The notes under the pieces are model-generated. The model was given only the letters and a program-made list of their open reading frames with translations, did not search any database and was not told the origin of the DNA. The translations under genes were made by a program, and so were the position numbers. Source: Welwitschia mirabilis (taxonomy: Eukaryota; Gnetophyta; Gnetopsida; Welwitschiales). From it: DNA of 30,241 nucleotides. The DNA lies in NCBI GenBank assembly GCA_051453625.1, contig JBOZIK010000001.1, positions 52,411,951-52,442,191 on the forward strand, in the 5' to 3' direction. Below are positions 20,310 to 30,241 of this stretch, one piece after another; within the stretch, counting starts at the first letter, position 1; each line of letters starts with the position of its first letter.

Positions 20310-20321
20310 AAGGGGGATAAT
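20310..20321 (+). other. Polypurine tract of the outer copia
   Basis: The sequence aagggggataat stands directly before TGTTAGAAG at 20322, the start of the 3' LTR. It fixes the right end of the internal region. Confidence 0.82.
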
Positions 20322-20378
20322 TGTTAGAAGTGAAGCCAAATCTTTTGGTGTTTTTTATTCCTTCGTAGTTTTGACTTA
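20322..20378 (+). repeat. Truncated 3' LTR of the outer copia
   Basis: About 57 bases match the start of the 5' LTR at 10301 (TGTTAGAAGTGAAGCCAAAT, then cttttggtg and ttattcctt). After about 20378 the similarity ends, so some 340 bases of the LTR are missing or replaced. Confidence 0.78.
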
Positions 20379-23300
20379 TGAAATTATTGATAACTTAAAG
20401 TAAATGATTTTGTCTTCCCTCCCTATTTTTGAAGAAGTTAGTTCATGAAAATTGTGACACGCTTACTATGGTTATGAGCTTGCTTGGTTAAATGGAAAAC
20501 CATGGATGGTCCCTATAGAACTAAAAGTTGGTTACAAAATGTCCAAGTCTTGTTTGTAATTCATACACAAGAAGTTAAAACTTGCACTGAGTATGCCTTT
20601 AATACATGCTTAGAACCACAAGTTAATTTGCACAACATAGAACTAGAACCCAAGACCTTGAAGCTCATAAGTTATTAAACATTGTTAAACCAAGTAAGAT
20701 ATGTATTAAGATCATTAAATAAGTTTATCATATCACTATTAAGTAGATGGATAAAGTAAAGTTGTATATGAAATCCTTAAAGATTTGTTCAGATACTTAT
20801 GTAAAGATTATCCTAGGCAATAAGAAAAGAGATTACCTCATGCCCCAATTGTTTAAGTCTTTTAATAGATTAATAGTAAAGTTTCATTTTAAATAGCTCA
20901 TTAGAGGAATTTAAAAGGATGTAATTTGGTTGGAACATAAATAATACTCCTAGATTGGTTGATGATTTTTCTAATAAAATGATATTATTGCATTAGTTTA
21001 TGGATTGAAAAATAGTGAAAATAAATAACACATATCAAGCACATGATACCTGAATTCTAAAGGAAGACTCATAGGAGAATAGTAATAAGTCAAGTCTATT
21101 TTGAAGGGAATTTAAGAAGAATATTTGGTTATGGCACATTTGCATAAAGATGATTGATTAAGTAGTTAAGATTTAAATTAAGTGTAAGACAATAGAATTA
21201 AATCAATACGCTTAAGTTACTTAAAGTTTTTAGTTTGACGTTAAATACTTACAGTTGTGTCATGGAGATTCAAGCAATAATTTTGAGTATAGTTTTTTCA
21301 TTTAAAGAAATTTCTTTGAAATTATTAAATGAGTCTATTGTTAATCACGAGTGAAATTTATTAAATGTGAAAGATGAAAAATAATGAAACATTTAGAAAA
21401 ATTTACTCACTAGATGTGATTAAGTCTTAATAATTCAACTTTATGTTCACAATAAAGGGAATGGTATAAAAGTACCCCTATATAATTTTGTACTTATTTT
21501 AGAAATATGATTTAGGATAGAAGAGAAGCTTGTTATGACTAGTGGTAGATTGTAAAACCCTTGATTTCAAAGTAAAAATTATGATTACAAGTACACTATG
21601 GGTTTACACTTAGCTTCTTATTATTTCTATATAAAGAGTTGTAATCTTGAGTGTAATTATTAGCTTATAACATAGCTCACAATTATCTCCCAATAAATGT
21701 ATTTCTTAGTGTGACTATGAGGTGTTGTTTGCTTATAGTTAATTTAATAGTTCTCTGTTTAAAGCATAGATTTTATTAAAGGTAAATATGAAGTCATAAT
21801 AGCCTTATAAGTGATCTCGTGATTGATGAATTGAAAAAGGTAACTATTAACTTTTAGCTAAGAGGAGTATGAAGGCATGCACTTGAAATTAACATAAATG
21901 CCAAGATTTTCAAGGGAAAATTGAAGAAGCATGAATAACAGGTGTCAATGCAAATAACTAAAGATGGTTGACTAGACTCTTATAAAATTCCCTTTTTTTC
22001 ACTTGTAAAGGAATTTTTAACACTTTTATTGATAGATTGAGATGAATAGAGCTCTCCTGTGAAAACTTGTAGATTTTGTAAAAGTGTTGTAACCTTTGTT
22101 TCGAACTTTGTCGATGAAATTGAAGTTTTGAATTATTGAAGTACCCTGTTGCCTTGAATTGTTTTCCTTTTCATTTCTCTACTCTTTTACTTTGTTCTTT
22201 ACATACAAATGCATGAAGATCAAGTTGGTCGTCTTGTAATGGCTGACATCCCATTCACAAATAAGTAAATGACATAGTCACATTAAGAAATAAGTAATAT
22301 ATTTCTCGCCTCCAAAGTAAACACATAAATTAGATCAAGCTTTATGTGCTTAGTAAGTTCTAAATTTTAAAATATTTGTTAATGCAAAAGAACAAGTCAG
22401 AAATGACCATAATGGAAGCATTTCATTTGTTTAATTCTACAAAACATTAAACCTAAACAGTTATTATATTTCCTCATACATGTTTAAGCATGATTGTAAG
22501 GACAACTTACAAATAGGGATCTTTTCTTCAAGAATTATACATATCAATCTTCCATTTAAGATGAATATCGAAAATGAAAGATTGTTTTAAGTATATTCGA
22601 TAAGCAACAAGTCATTAACAATTATTCTCCTCATTCATAATTTTAATGATAGTTCCATGATTAAACGATAACCGCGTTATTAGTAAAACTTCAACAAAGA
22701 AAATTAAACATTCATCAGAAAAATCATCTATCTTGATTTACAACATTTCAAAATTTCATATGAGCAAGACCATCTTTTCTACCAAAGAATATTTTTTGTG
22801 TATTAGGGTGAGAGTATAAAGTTTCTAAATTTGTTAGGAGCAATAAATTATGATCTTTCATCAAATAAATTTTATAAAATAAGCTCAATGTATAGTTGTT
22901 AGATCCATGTTTATGAGTTCCAATGTCTTGGTTTTTAAGTCTTAGGTGAGAGAATGGTTGATTTTTATTTAAAAAGTCATGGGTTTAAACTTTTAGAGGA
23001 CCTGATTAGTATATTATGAGCGTCAAGCATAATTATATTATTCATTTGAGTAATCCTCATGTTTGTACTTCTAAAGGGAAAGTATGGTCACTAAACATCT
23101 AAAATTTGACATCCCTTTGGTTTTGAGCCTTATAATGTACATAAGTTGACTTACGAGTCTAACCATGTATTTAGGATACACCTCCTATCTTCTTGAACGT
23201 CTTGGGTACGAAAGCATAAAGAAGGCCGAGACATTTGATGGCTGGCTACCAAGCTAGGAGGGTTACCCATAGGTTTCCATTTGGTAAAGTATATTCATAT

Positions 23301-23640
23301 CTCTACTGACTAAATAGATAACAAACAAGCAACTAAGGCACGTATTTCATAAACCTACTTCCTAACAAAATGGTCTTTTATAACATTTAGTTTCTTTTAA
23401 AGAGCTTTTGAGGAAAAAGATACTAGAATATTTTAGGAGGCATCTTGAGTTTGATACTTTAAGTCACATATCCCTAAAAAGTACATTTACCAGTGTCATC
23501 AATTTACAAGAAAAACATCAAAAGTTTAGAACTCATAACCTCGTAAATAAAAGAAAGTACTGGACACACAAAAATCTTAAGAAAAGTCAACGTGTGAAAA
23601 CATGATTAATTACTTGATATCTCACTAGAAAATACCGGAA
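20379..23640. other. AT-rich intergenic DNA, no gene recognised
   Basis: I see no conserved protein, tRNA or rRNA on either strand. Short open frames are scattered and have no recognisable motifs. Two stretches look like retrotransposon LTR promoter pieces (21540-21720 and about 21990-22200). The rest is probably long-decayed repeat DNA. Confidence 0.55.
21540..21720 (+). repeat. Possible solo LTR or LTR fragment
   Basis: A TATA box tctatataaagag (21627-21639) is followed by gttgtaatcttgagtgtaat and then caataaatg (about 21692-21700), a polyadenylation-like signal. Closely spaced TATA and AATAAA with 'ttgtaat' runs is typical of the R region of plant LTRs. No matching second LTR or clear ends were found. 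Confidence 0.3.
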
Positions 23641-23751
23641 GGTAAAGACTTCAGCGTGGAATGCACGCAGGAAAGCGAGTTGAGTGGATTTGAATAGAAA
23701 AAGAAGAATTTGCAGGAGGAGACAGATGGAGATGAGACGATGAGGAAAGGA
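23641..23751 (-). other. 3' flank of the FBPase gene
   Basis: This is the likely 3' untranslated start downstream of the stop at 23752. I see no canonical AATAAA on the minus strand nearby; plant polyadenylation signals are often degenerate. Confidence 0.4.
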
Positions 23752-25826
23752 TTAAGAAATGGCGGAATAAAGGGCTTTGATATCTTCGACGTCGTCATAA
23801 CTGCCTAAGAAAACGGGCGACCGCTCGTGAATCTTCTTTGGCTGAATTTCCAGCGCCTGCAACGAGAACACAAAATCAACTGAAATGAATCAATTCCCAG
23901 AATGAAAACTGGAAAAAGAAACAAAAATGAACAGCAAACGATTTCTACTCTGATTTTGCCGGTGAAAGCTTGACCGCCCGCTTGTTCCATCAAAAATGAC
24001 ATCGGAAACACCTCATACAACAACCTGCAATTGTACATTTGAGGCCACTTTTAGACGATCGATTCTCTCAAGAAAGAAAGGAACGGCCTCTCGGTCTGAG
24101 CTTTTCTTTCAGAAGAGACGTAGATACCTGAGCTTGCCGTCCGGACTCTTCTTGTCCGCCGGGTACATGAATATCCCGCCGTAAAGCAGCGTTCTGTGCA
24201 CATCTGCAACCATGCTGCTCAAACCACATACACAAAACAACTCCATTCTCATCTCATTCAAGAGATTCTTCTATCTTGTTGTCTGTGTGATAATAAATTC
24301 AATTTACGGAACCGTATTATTGACGAAAACCTACCTTCCGATGTATCTCAGCGACTTTGGGGAGGACCCATCCGCTGGAAATTTGCACTTCTCCACGTAC
24401 CTGCAGATTCAGGCTCAGACCTTAACTAAACATGACTGGAGTTTGGGATTTCGTTGAATTGCAGATGAGGACAACGTGCATGTAAAATCCCTTACTTTCT
24501 GGTTGGCTCATCCCAGTTCTTTGCATTGCCCTCATTCACTGAATAAATTTTGCCCTTCTTTGGTATCTGCAGCACTCCAAAATCCATCTGTAAGAAGAAC
24601 ATTCATTCACTCTGAAACAAAAAGGTGATTAAAGAAACAGATACCCCACCTTAATGTTTGGGTGAGTCAGAATAAATTCACCCAGTGAAGGATCCAGCGT
24701 GAAACCATTCACCCCACTTCCAGTACTCAATACGAGCTTCATCGATAAAAACACAGAAACTTTTAACAGTCTGCAGCCAGAGTCATTTGTGCTTTCGTAC
24801 AGAAGAACGACAACAAGGGATCGTTACCGTGCAGGAGCTCCCATACATGCAGTAGCCTGCGGCAACCATATTCTTGCCCGGCTGAAGAACATCCTCAAGT
24901 ACTGGCTCTCTTCCATCCTTTGCCAGATATATTCCAAATATCTGCAACTCATTCATCCAGCGACTCGTTTATTCCCTTCAAAACTTAAAGCATTCCAATT
25001 CAAAAGGAAAGGGGAGGAGAGAAGTGTATTTACAGTGCCGATGGAAACTCCACAGTCGATGTTAGAAGATCCGTCAAGCGGGTCGAAAACCACGCAATAC
25101 CTGTGCGCTCATGAATAAATCCATCAATTAATCAATAATCAAGCGAAAACCCTCGCGCCGCTGCAAGGGATCGTATCAGATATTTCATTTTTCTTACTTT
25201 CCTCTTTTCGCAGGCTCCACGAAGGTCGCTTCTTCGTCTTCCTCCGACACCAAAATGCTCTGTTGCGCAGCAAAAATTCACTAAGAACATACAGTTTCTC
25301 AGCAGCTGCAGAAGAACTAAAGGAGAACAGAAATGAAATGAAATTACAGTGCGGCCGCTGCTAACGAGAGCCTTTACAAACACCTCGTTGGACAGCACGT
25401 CCAGCTTTTTCTGCTCTTCTCCCTGAACTCAAATTCCATGCATTCTCTAATGAGAAATCCAACAAAACAAAACGCAATTTCAACCAAAAAACTGGGGGAA
25501 TTGTCAGTTATCGGTTATATTCGTCGCTGACCTGCACATTAGTCTCCCCTGCGAGTCCTATCAGCTTGGCGAGACCTGCCTGCACGTCCCGTCTTTTCTT
25601 AAAGATTACAATCCAAGCTGACTCTGAATCTGAAGAGTAAAGAAAGAAAGAAGAAAAGTGATGGTACCTTGTTGACAGCCGAGCAGACGAACTTGCAGCC
25701 GAGCACAATGTGATTCAGAAGGATCGTAAAGTCTCCGCGGGACTCCGGATGCTTCGACTGCTCGTTCAGAACGAATCTCGTAATTGTCATCAGATCTGTT
25801 CTCTGCGCATCTGCTGCGTGGTCCAT
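23752..25826 (-). CDS. cyFBP: Cytosolic fructose-1,6-bisphosphatase, 12 exons
   Basis: It hydrolyses fructose-1,6-bisphosphate to fructose-6-phosphate in the cytosol, a control step of sucrose synthesis. Exons (minus strand): 25826-25668, 25579-25532, 25422-25348, 25259-25198, 25100-25034, 24941-24828, 24736-24650, 24566-24496, 24400-24335, 24214-24128, 24024-23949 and 23856-23752 (stop TAA). All introns are GT-AG and 83-120 bp; phases agree. The product is 338 residues, the usual length. It starts [20 protein letters not shown]. Seen: SEEDEE (99-104), the metal and phosphate site [10 protein letters not shown] (121-130), substrate residues N215, R246, Y247, K277 and R279, and E283 in LLYE. 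AMP-site-like G31, T34, K115 and Y116 are present. There is no transit peptide and no redox-loop insertion, so it is the cytosolic isoform. No defect was found. In intron 7 another in-frame acceptor 21 bases upstream would add MDFGVLQ (345 residues). Confidence 0.97.
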
Positions 25827-25902
25827 CTTCTCTCCTCTGCTTCTGCTGCTGCTTCAACCTCTTCTCTGAATTGTTCTCCGCGTCTTCTTAAACCTTCTGC
25901 CC

Positions 25903-25912
25903 TTTTATTTAT
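25903..25912 (-). promoter_or_regulatory. TATA-like box of the FBPase gene
   Basis: On the minus strand this reads ataaataaaa, about 77-86 bases upstream of the ATG at 25826. Transcription starting some 30 bases downstream would give a 5' leader of roughly 50 bases. There is no other better TATA match nearby. Confidence 0.45.
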
Positions 25913-25975
25913 GATACGAAAATTTGTAAAATGTGATGGTTGTTGCGTTCGGATGAAACTGAAAAGATGCCGCTG

Positions 25976-25983
25976 CCACGTGG
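25976..25983 (-). promoter_or_regulatory. G-box (CCACGTGG) upstream of FBPase
   Basis: The palindrome ccacgtgg lies about 150 bases upstream of the ATG and about 65 bases upstream of the TATA-like box. CACGTG is the core bound by plant bZIP and bHLH factors (light, ABA and sugar responses). Function here is inference from position and sequence. Confidence 0.5.
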
Positions 25984-26040
25984 AAACAGCGTGGACATAG
26001 ACCCACGATGATGCTCATCCGTCCGCCGATGGAGAAGAGG

Positions 26041-29000
26041 AAGGAGAGGCGTCCAATTCCCAAACCCTCAACAATAAATTTTATAATAAAATTACTGATT
26101 TTCTTTTTTTCCCAGAGCTTTTGCTCGCTTTTGCTGTCTCAACCAATATAGAGAGCATGAACATGATTGTCTCCTTGTCTTCTCACATTATCTTAATTTA
26201 CCATTTTTAAAAATTTATCTTTGCTTTAGTTGAGAGGCTAATCCTTGGTTGTTAATTTACTTAGGAGGTGAAAAGCATAACACGATGCTCTCACTTCTCA
26301 CTTGTTAATAGTGCCTCCATTTTCTCATATTGCCTATAATGTAATGACGAGATACTCTTTGGCGGTTCTCTTCTTAGTTCTGGTTTTGATCTCTTCTCTC
26401 AGTTAGGTCTATGTCTTTAATAGCATAGCTTCTTTCTTCTCTTTTCTCTGTTTTTTTTAATCTTATTTTCGTTTGAATGATAAGAATGTTATAGACACCA
26501 TGAGGCAATAGAGGGAGTGTGAGGTCAGGAAAGTACATGTGACACCAACAGATCAGGAGGCTATGTTCGTTGAAGTGGAATCTTTTGTTGGACAATTAAA
26601 TAGCAACAAAATGTCTGTCTCTTGCATCATGTAATAGTGCCTTGTTGTAAAGCTAGATAAAAACACAAAAGTATTCTACTATTGACACAACTACCCTACA
26701 CTATAGAAAAGCGATCTATCATTGTAGAACAAATTAAACTGTGCCACACATAAAGTGAAATGGATTAAGTTGTTTGTTTCTATGGGTGGTTTTCTCTAGA
26801 AATGATTCTCTTTAAAGTTTTGTGAGGTTTTAAATAAAACGACAATTATTTAATGAAATAATAACATGGAGTTTAAACTTTAGCTATTGTATGATAGAAA
26901 AAATGCAACATGACATCTAAATGCCTTGCAAAGTTTCAACTAGTATTTGAGTGGGATTCCTTATGCACTGCAAGACTAGATCTAGTTCTTTTATTACTTC
27001 ATATCAAGCTCTTCCTTAAAATGGGGTAAATGTGGTATTTCAGAGAAGAAGTTTTCATCTGCAATGATACCATTTAAAAGCATTCATGATAGGTTGCTCA
27101 TAGAAACAAAGCAAATGTGCAAGGATTTGGGACAAAATGGTGATCTTTTCAATGACCCTTATTATCGTTTTCATTTTCTTTGTAATTGCATTACCATCAA
27201 ATCTCAACTTCTTTGCTACGAAAGAGAGAAAAATCACTATAACTTCTTTTGCAAAAATTTGATTATGCTACCTGGAAAGGGAGAAATGTGAAAAGGGAGA
27301 AACATGCTTGCCTTTAATCCTTAGTGCTGCATCAATGGTATTCTAAAGAATTTATGAGGCTGGTGCTCTTAGTAGCTTAGTTGAATGCTTTTGATACATT
27401 TCTTTTCATGAGCTATTTTCACATGACTCATTTCCTTTCTTCCTTTATTTTATTTTACTAGCATATTAATGTCTTCCTTTATGAAACATGAATTTTTCAT
27501 CGATTAAATAAATCCTTCCTTAGGGTGTATGACCTAATGAAATTTTATGTACTTCTCTGTAAGTTTATATTTTCTTAGAGCTGAGAATCCATTTGCTTAT
27601 TATTTTCATTATGTTTGAAGAATACTTTTCTTTCCTTCTTTAATATGATTTCTAAATCAAAAAATATTATGATTGAAAGAGATTTAAATGCTTGTGATTT
27701 TTATCAACGATGATAAAAGCTAACTTTCATCTAAGATTAAATCTTATGTGCAATGTTTCATCTTGAGTTTCATACTTTTTTTTTAAAAAAAAATTATAAG
27801 ATGCCTTTATAAAAATTATTAGCAATATACTTAAAAAAAGAAAAAAAATATAAAAGAATATGATGAAGACCTTTAAGTCATTTGTGATGGCCATTGCTGT
27901 TGATTCCTCTATGAGGTGAGAAGTGTAATGTAATGCTTCAGCTCAGTGTTTTCCCTTCTTAACTCTTTAATTTGTAATATCTCCTTTAATTCTTACACTC
28001 CTTCCTTTTCATTTAACCATTGTGTTATTCAAAATTTTGAACACTATTTTTTAGTTACAACTCTTACACTCCTTGCTTATCATTTTAACAATGCATTGTT
28101 TAGAATTAATATTTAACTTATTAGATTTAGAATCTAACATTTATGTACATAAAAGAATTTAAATTGTAATGTGGTGCATTTAACTAGCACAAGAGGATTT
28201 CATTTCCAGTGTTGTGTACTTTACTAATGCATTATTTAGAATTTATATTACGAGTGCATTATTTAGAATTTACTTGCTTTTCTACTTAGAGAAATCTTAA
28301 CTCTAGGTATTACCTTTATCTTTTACTTAAATTTGAGTTATTTTGGCCTACTTATATTATTTTGTCTAGAGTGCTTTTTGATAATTAGTACTATGAATGA
28401 CATTCTATTCTTTATTGTTGTTCTTTTTTAATGTTATGATTGTTCTTTGCCTTCGTTTGTGTTGATTCTCTGCTTTTTTATGTTTTCTGTTAATTATTTT
28501 CCACTACTAATCATGGTGCTTTAAAAGCTTTTTACCCCTAACTTATTTTTTATTTTTCTCTTTATCTTTTGCTTGAATCCAAGTTATTTTAATGTGGTGA
28601 AAATTATCATGTTAATGTGTGTTGCTCTTTTCATGCTTTTGTTGCATTACAATGCACAAGAACATAGATGATTGTTCCATTTTAAACATTAACCATTAAT
28701 TAATGGAAAAAGTGTAAAAGAAAGGTCATATCTAAAAATCAAAATTTAAAAAAAAAAGGGAGGAAAAAAGGAAAGGCATCAATCCATGTTTTTAGTAAAA
28801 GATTCTATTTTTTTAATTTTATTTTTGGCAATAATAGTAGGCTTATCTTTGTTCCCTTAATAATTCATTGTGAATAGTATTATTTATTTATTACATGCCT
28901 TACTTTGTTAAACATTCTTTGAGGCATTCTATTTTTAAAAAAACATAAATTAAAACTAATACATGTAGTTTTAATAATTTAAATACACTTTCATAAACAA

Positions 29001-29633
29001 TTTTTACCCATTTGTATATATGTCATCCATTCCCTTTCAAATTATTAGCAATTGATTGTTTAAATTTCATAAACTATTTTATCATACCGAGCATGTATTT
29101 CCCATAAACTAACCCTCTAACTAATATGAATCATCCAACAAATGAAAATTTAATTTCCTTATTTACCTTAAAACAATGCTAAATTATTAAGGCTCAGATG
29201 GTGATGACATAATCTCATTTACCACATGAGTAGTGGTGAAATCTCTATGCCACTTTTGACCATCACAACCTGAATGTAAGCACAGAAAGTAAGAAATTAA
29301 TGCCTTAGGACCCTTAAATAATTATGAACTACTGAGGAAACTATAAGCATAAAGTTCACTTGAAATAATACATACTTGTCATTAAGGTAATTTCATTTAA
29401 GTATTATAAGTATAATGTAAGTTATAACTTGAAATAAAAAATGTAACTATAATTGTATTAGTTATAAGAAAATGCCTTACATTCAAGAAAGACACTACAT
29501 ATGGTACGAATTCATCATGATGAAAATAACTCTACTCCAAGGTATCAAAGCTTTTGCCATTTAAAATTGATTACAATGATGGCCTCTTGGCCCTTTTTAT
29601 AGATGAAGCTAGGGTAGGGATAATTGGGTTCCT
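26041..29633. other. AT-rich intergenic DNA, no gene recognised
   Basis: No conserved domain, splice-consistent gene model or RNA gene is recognisable. A 75-codon open frame at 27064-27291 (plus) overlaps a minus-strand one and carries no motif I know. Long A and T runs (27775-27850, 28745-28765) and weak local duplications (27990-28275) suggest old non-coding repeats. Confidence 0.55.
27990..28275 (+). repeat. Degenerate local duplications
   Basis: The block tcttacactccttccttttc (27991) recurs in altered form 71 bases on (tcttacactccttgcttatc, 28062). The block gcattatttagaattta occurs twice close together near 28230-28270, and a variant gcattgtttagaatta lies near 28093. They look like decayed tandem duplicates. 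Confidence 0.5.
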
Positions 29634-30241
29634 GTTGTAATGCCAACTTAACCTATTTAATACACTTGTGGAGTACATTTTTAGGTCCTATTGATAGGGT
29701 TTTCCAAGGATTTATGCAAATTATACAAAGCTTTCATACAGGCCAAAAAATGCAATAATTTCCCAAATAAGAAGCCATTTTTGGATAATGATGAATCAAA
29801 GAAATGTGATGAAGATATATTGGTCATTCTCCATGTTGTGAAGAAAATAGAGGGGACAATAGTTAGAAAAGTATGGTCATCCTCTTTGTCACAGGGATGA
29901 CAACTAGGATGATAGTTAGCATTTTCAACACATGCTAAGCATTAGTTAACAGATGGGGTATCATCCTCTATGTCGTGGGGATGACATGATGGATGACGGT
30001 CAAAATTATTTATAAACTTAATTAAATTGTTATGAAAGGGTGGATCTAACTTATACCTCTTCGTTTCACACCCTTTAACGACCTATCCCAACCTATAAAT
30101 AGACCTTTTCAAATCCTATTCAAAATCATCTTTTGTCATCTACATTCTTATGACGATTGGAGATTGTTGGAAGGAAGGAGATCCATCCTACTTGTAAGAA
30201 GGACCACCTTGGTGTTAGGCACTGAATCTTTCATTGAGGAG
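29634..30241 (+). repeat. Partial LTR related to the gypsy LTR at 5847-7076 (cut by window)
   Basis: After the TATA box, three blocks shared with 5847-7076 appear in the same order and near-equal spacing: gagatccatc (30179; 6470 in the other), cttggtg, then attgaggag (attaaggag in the other). U3 also holds the same type of palindromic gtcatcc/ggatgac motifs (29876-29901, 29959-29986). The left edge near 29634 (tgttgtaatgccaactt against tgatgcattgccaaatt) is a weak match. It is probably the 5' LTR of another gypsy element, or a solo LTR, on the plus strand. Confidence 0.6.
30093..30102 (+). promoter_or_regulatory. TATA box of the partial right-end LTR
   Basis: ctataaatag is a near-perfect plant TATA box, placed before the gagatccatc block as in the LTR at 5847-7076. 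Confidence 0.65.

Larger units (their letters stand above)
10301..20378 (+). mobile_element. Outer Ty1/copia retrotransposon, dead, split by a nested copia
   Basis: This plus-strand copia element has an intact-length 5' LTR (10301-10697), leader, gag, protease, integrase, RT, RNase H, PPT and the first bases of a 3' LTR. The copia order PR-IN-RT-RH is clear. Its integrase is interrupted exactly at 12793/17944 by another element in reverse orientation. Joining the two sides across the target duplication restores an uninterrupted integrase reading. The RT and RNase H blocks resemble the Tork-like group of plant copia elements, from memory only. Stops and lost catalytic residues make it inactive. 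Confidence 0.88.

Noticed and set aside
23996-25118. Plus-strand open frames across the FBPase gene
   Set aside because: They are antisense to exons that fit a complete, conserved minus-strand protein.
27064-27291. 75-codon frame between FBPase and the right end
   Set aside because: No family resemblance, overlaps an equal-sized minus-strand frame, and there are no promoter or splice signals around it.
29691-29900. 69-codon open frame with charged residues
   Set aside because: It lies within the right-end LTR, upstream of its TATA box; no domain is recognisable.

Overview
This is nuclear DNA of a land plant. It holds one intact host gene, a 12-exon cytosolic fructose-1,6-bisphosphatase (FBPase) on the minus strand (23752-25826). 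Almost everything else is decayed, AT-rich retrotransposon. The gene places the window in plants, because both its sequence and its lack of a chloroplast redox loop match the plant cytosolic isoform. Old, heavily mutated, deeply nested LTR elements would suit a gymnosperm, but that is inference only. No tRNA, rRNA, CRISPR array or bacterial-type operon was seen.

Layout. (1) 1-7076 is the 3' part of a dead Ty3/gypsy element on the plus strand, of Athila/Tat-like organisation. It runs protease, RT, RNase H, integrase (interrupted by a 547-base run of N), a long post-pol spacer, a polypurine tract and a 3' LTR of about 1.2 kb. (2) 7077-10300 is a dead LINE on the plus strand, starting at the end of its endonuclease domain, so the gypsy element probably inserted into it. 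(3) 10301 to about 20378 is a dead Ty1/copia element on the plus strand. Its integrase is split by a second copia element in reverse orientation (12794-17943), with two LTRs, PBS, PPT and a 5-bp target duplication GAGTA. That second element carries a TRIM-like mini-LTR element (15994-16234). A second piece of the same TRIM family sits at the primer-binding site of the outer copia (10698-10904). (4) About 20379-23640 is intergenic and AT-rich with LTR-like scraps. (5) 23641-26040 is the FBPase gene with its promoter region. (6) 26041-29633 is AT-rich intergenic DNA with weak local duplications. (7) 29634-30241 is the start of another LTR related to the one at 5847-7076, cut by the window edge.

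No transposon here can still encode its own proteins. Catalytic residues are repeatedly lost and stops often sit where glutamine is expected, mostly by C-to-T or G-to-A changes, as expected from deamination of methylated cytosine. The most interesting structures are the three-level nest, the TRIM-copia junction at the primer-binding site, the TRIM family with 106-bp LTRs, and a pair of in-frame splice acceptors in the FBPase gene.
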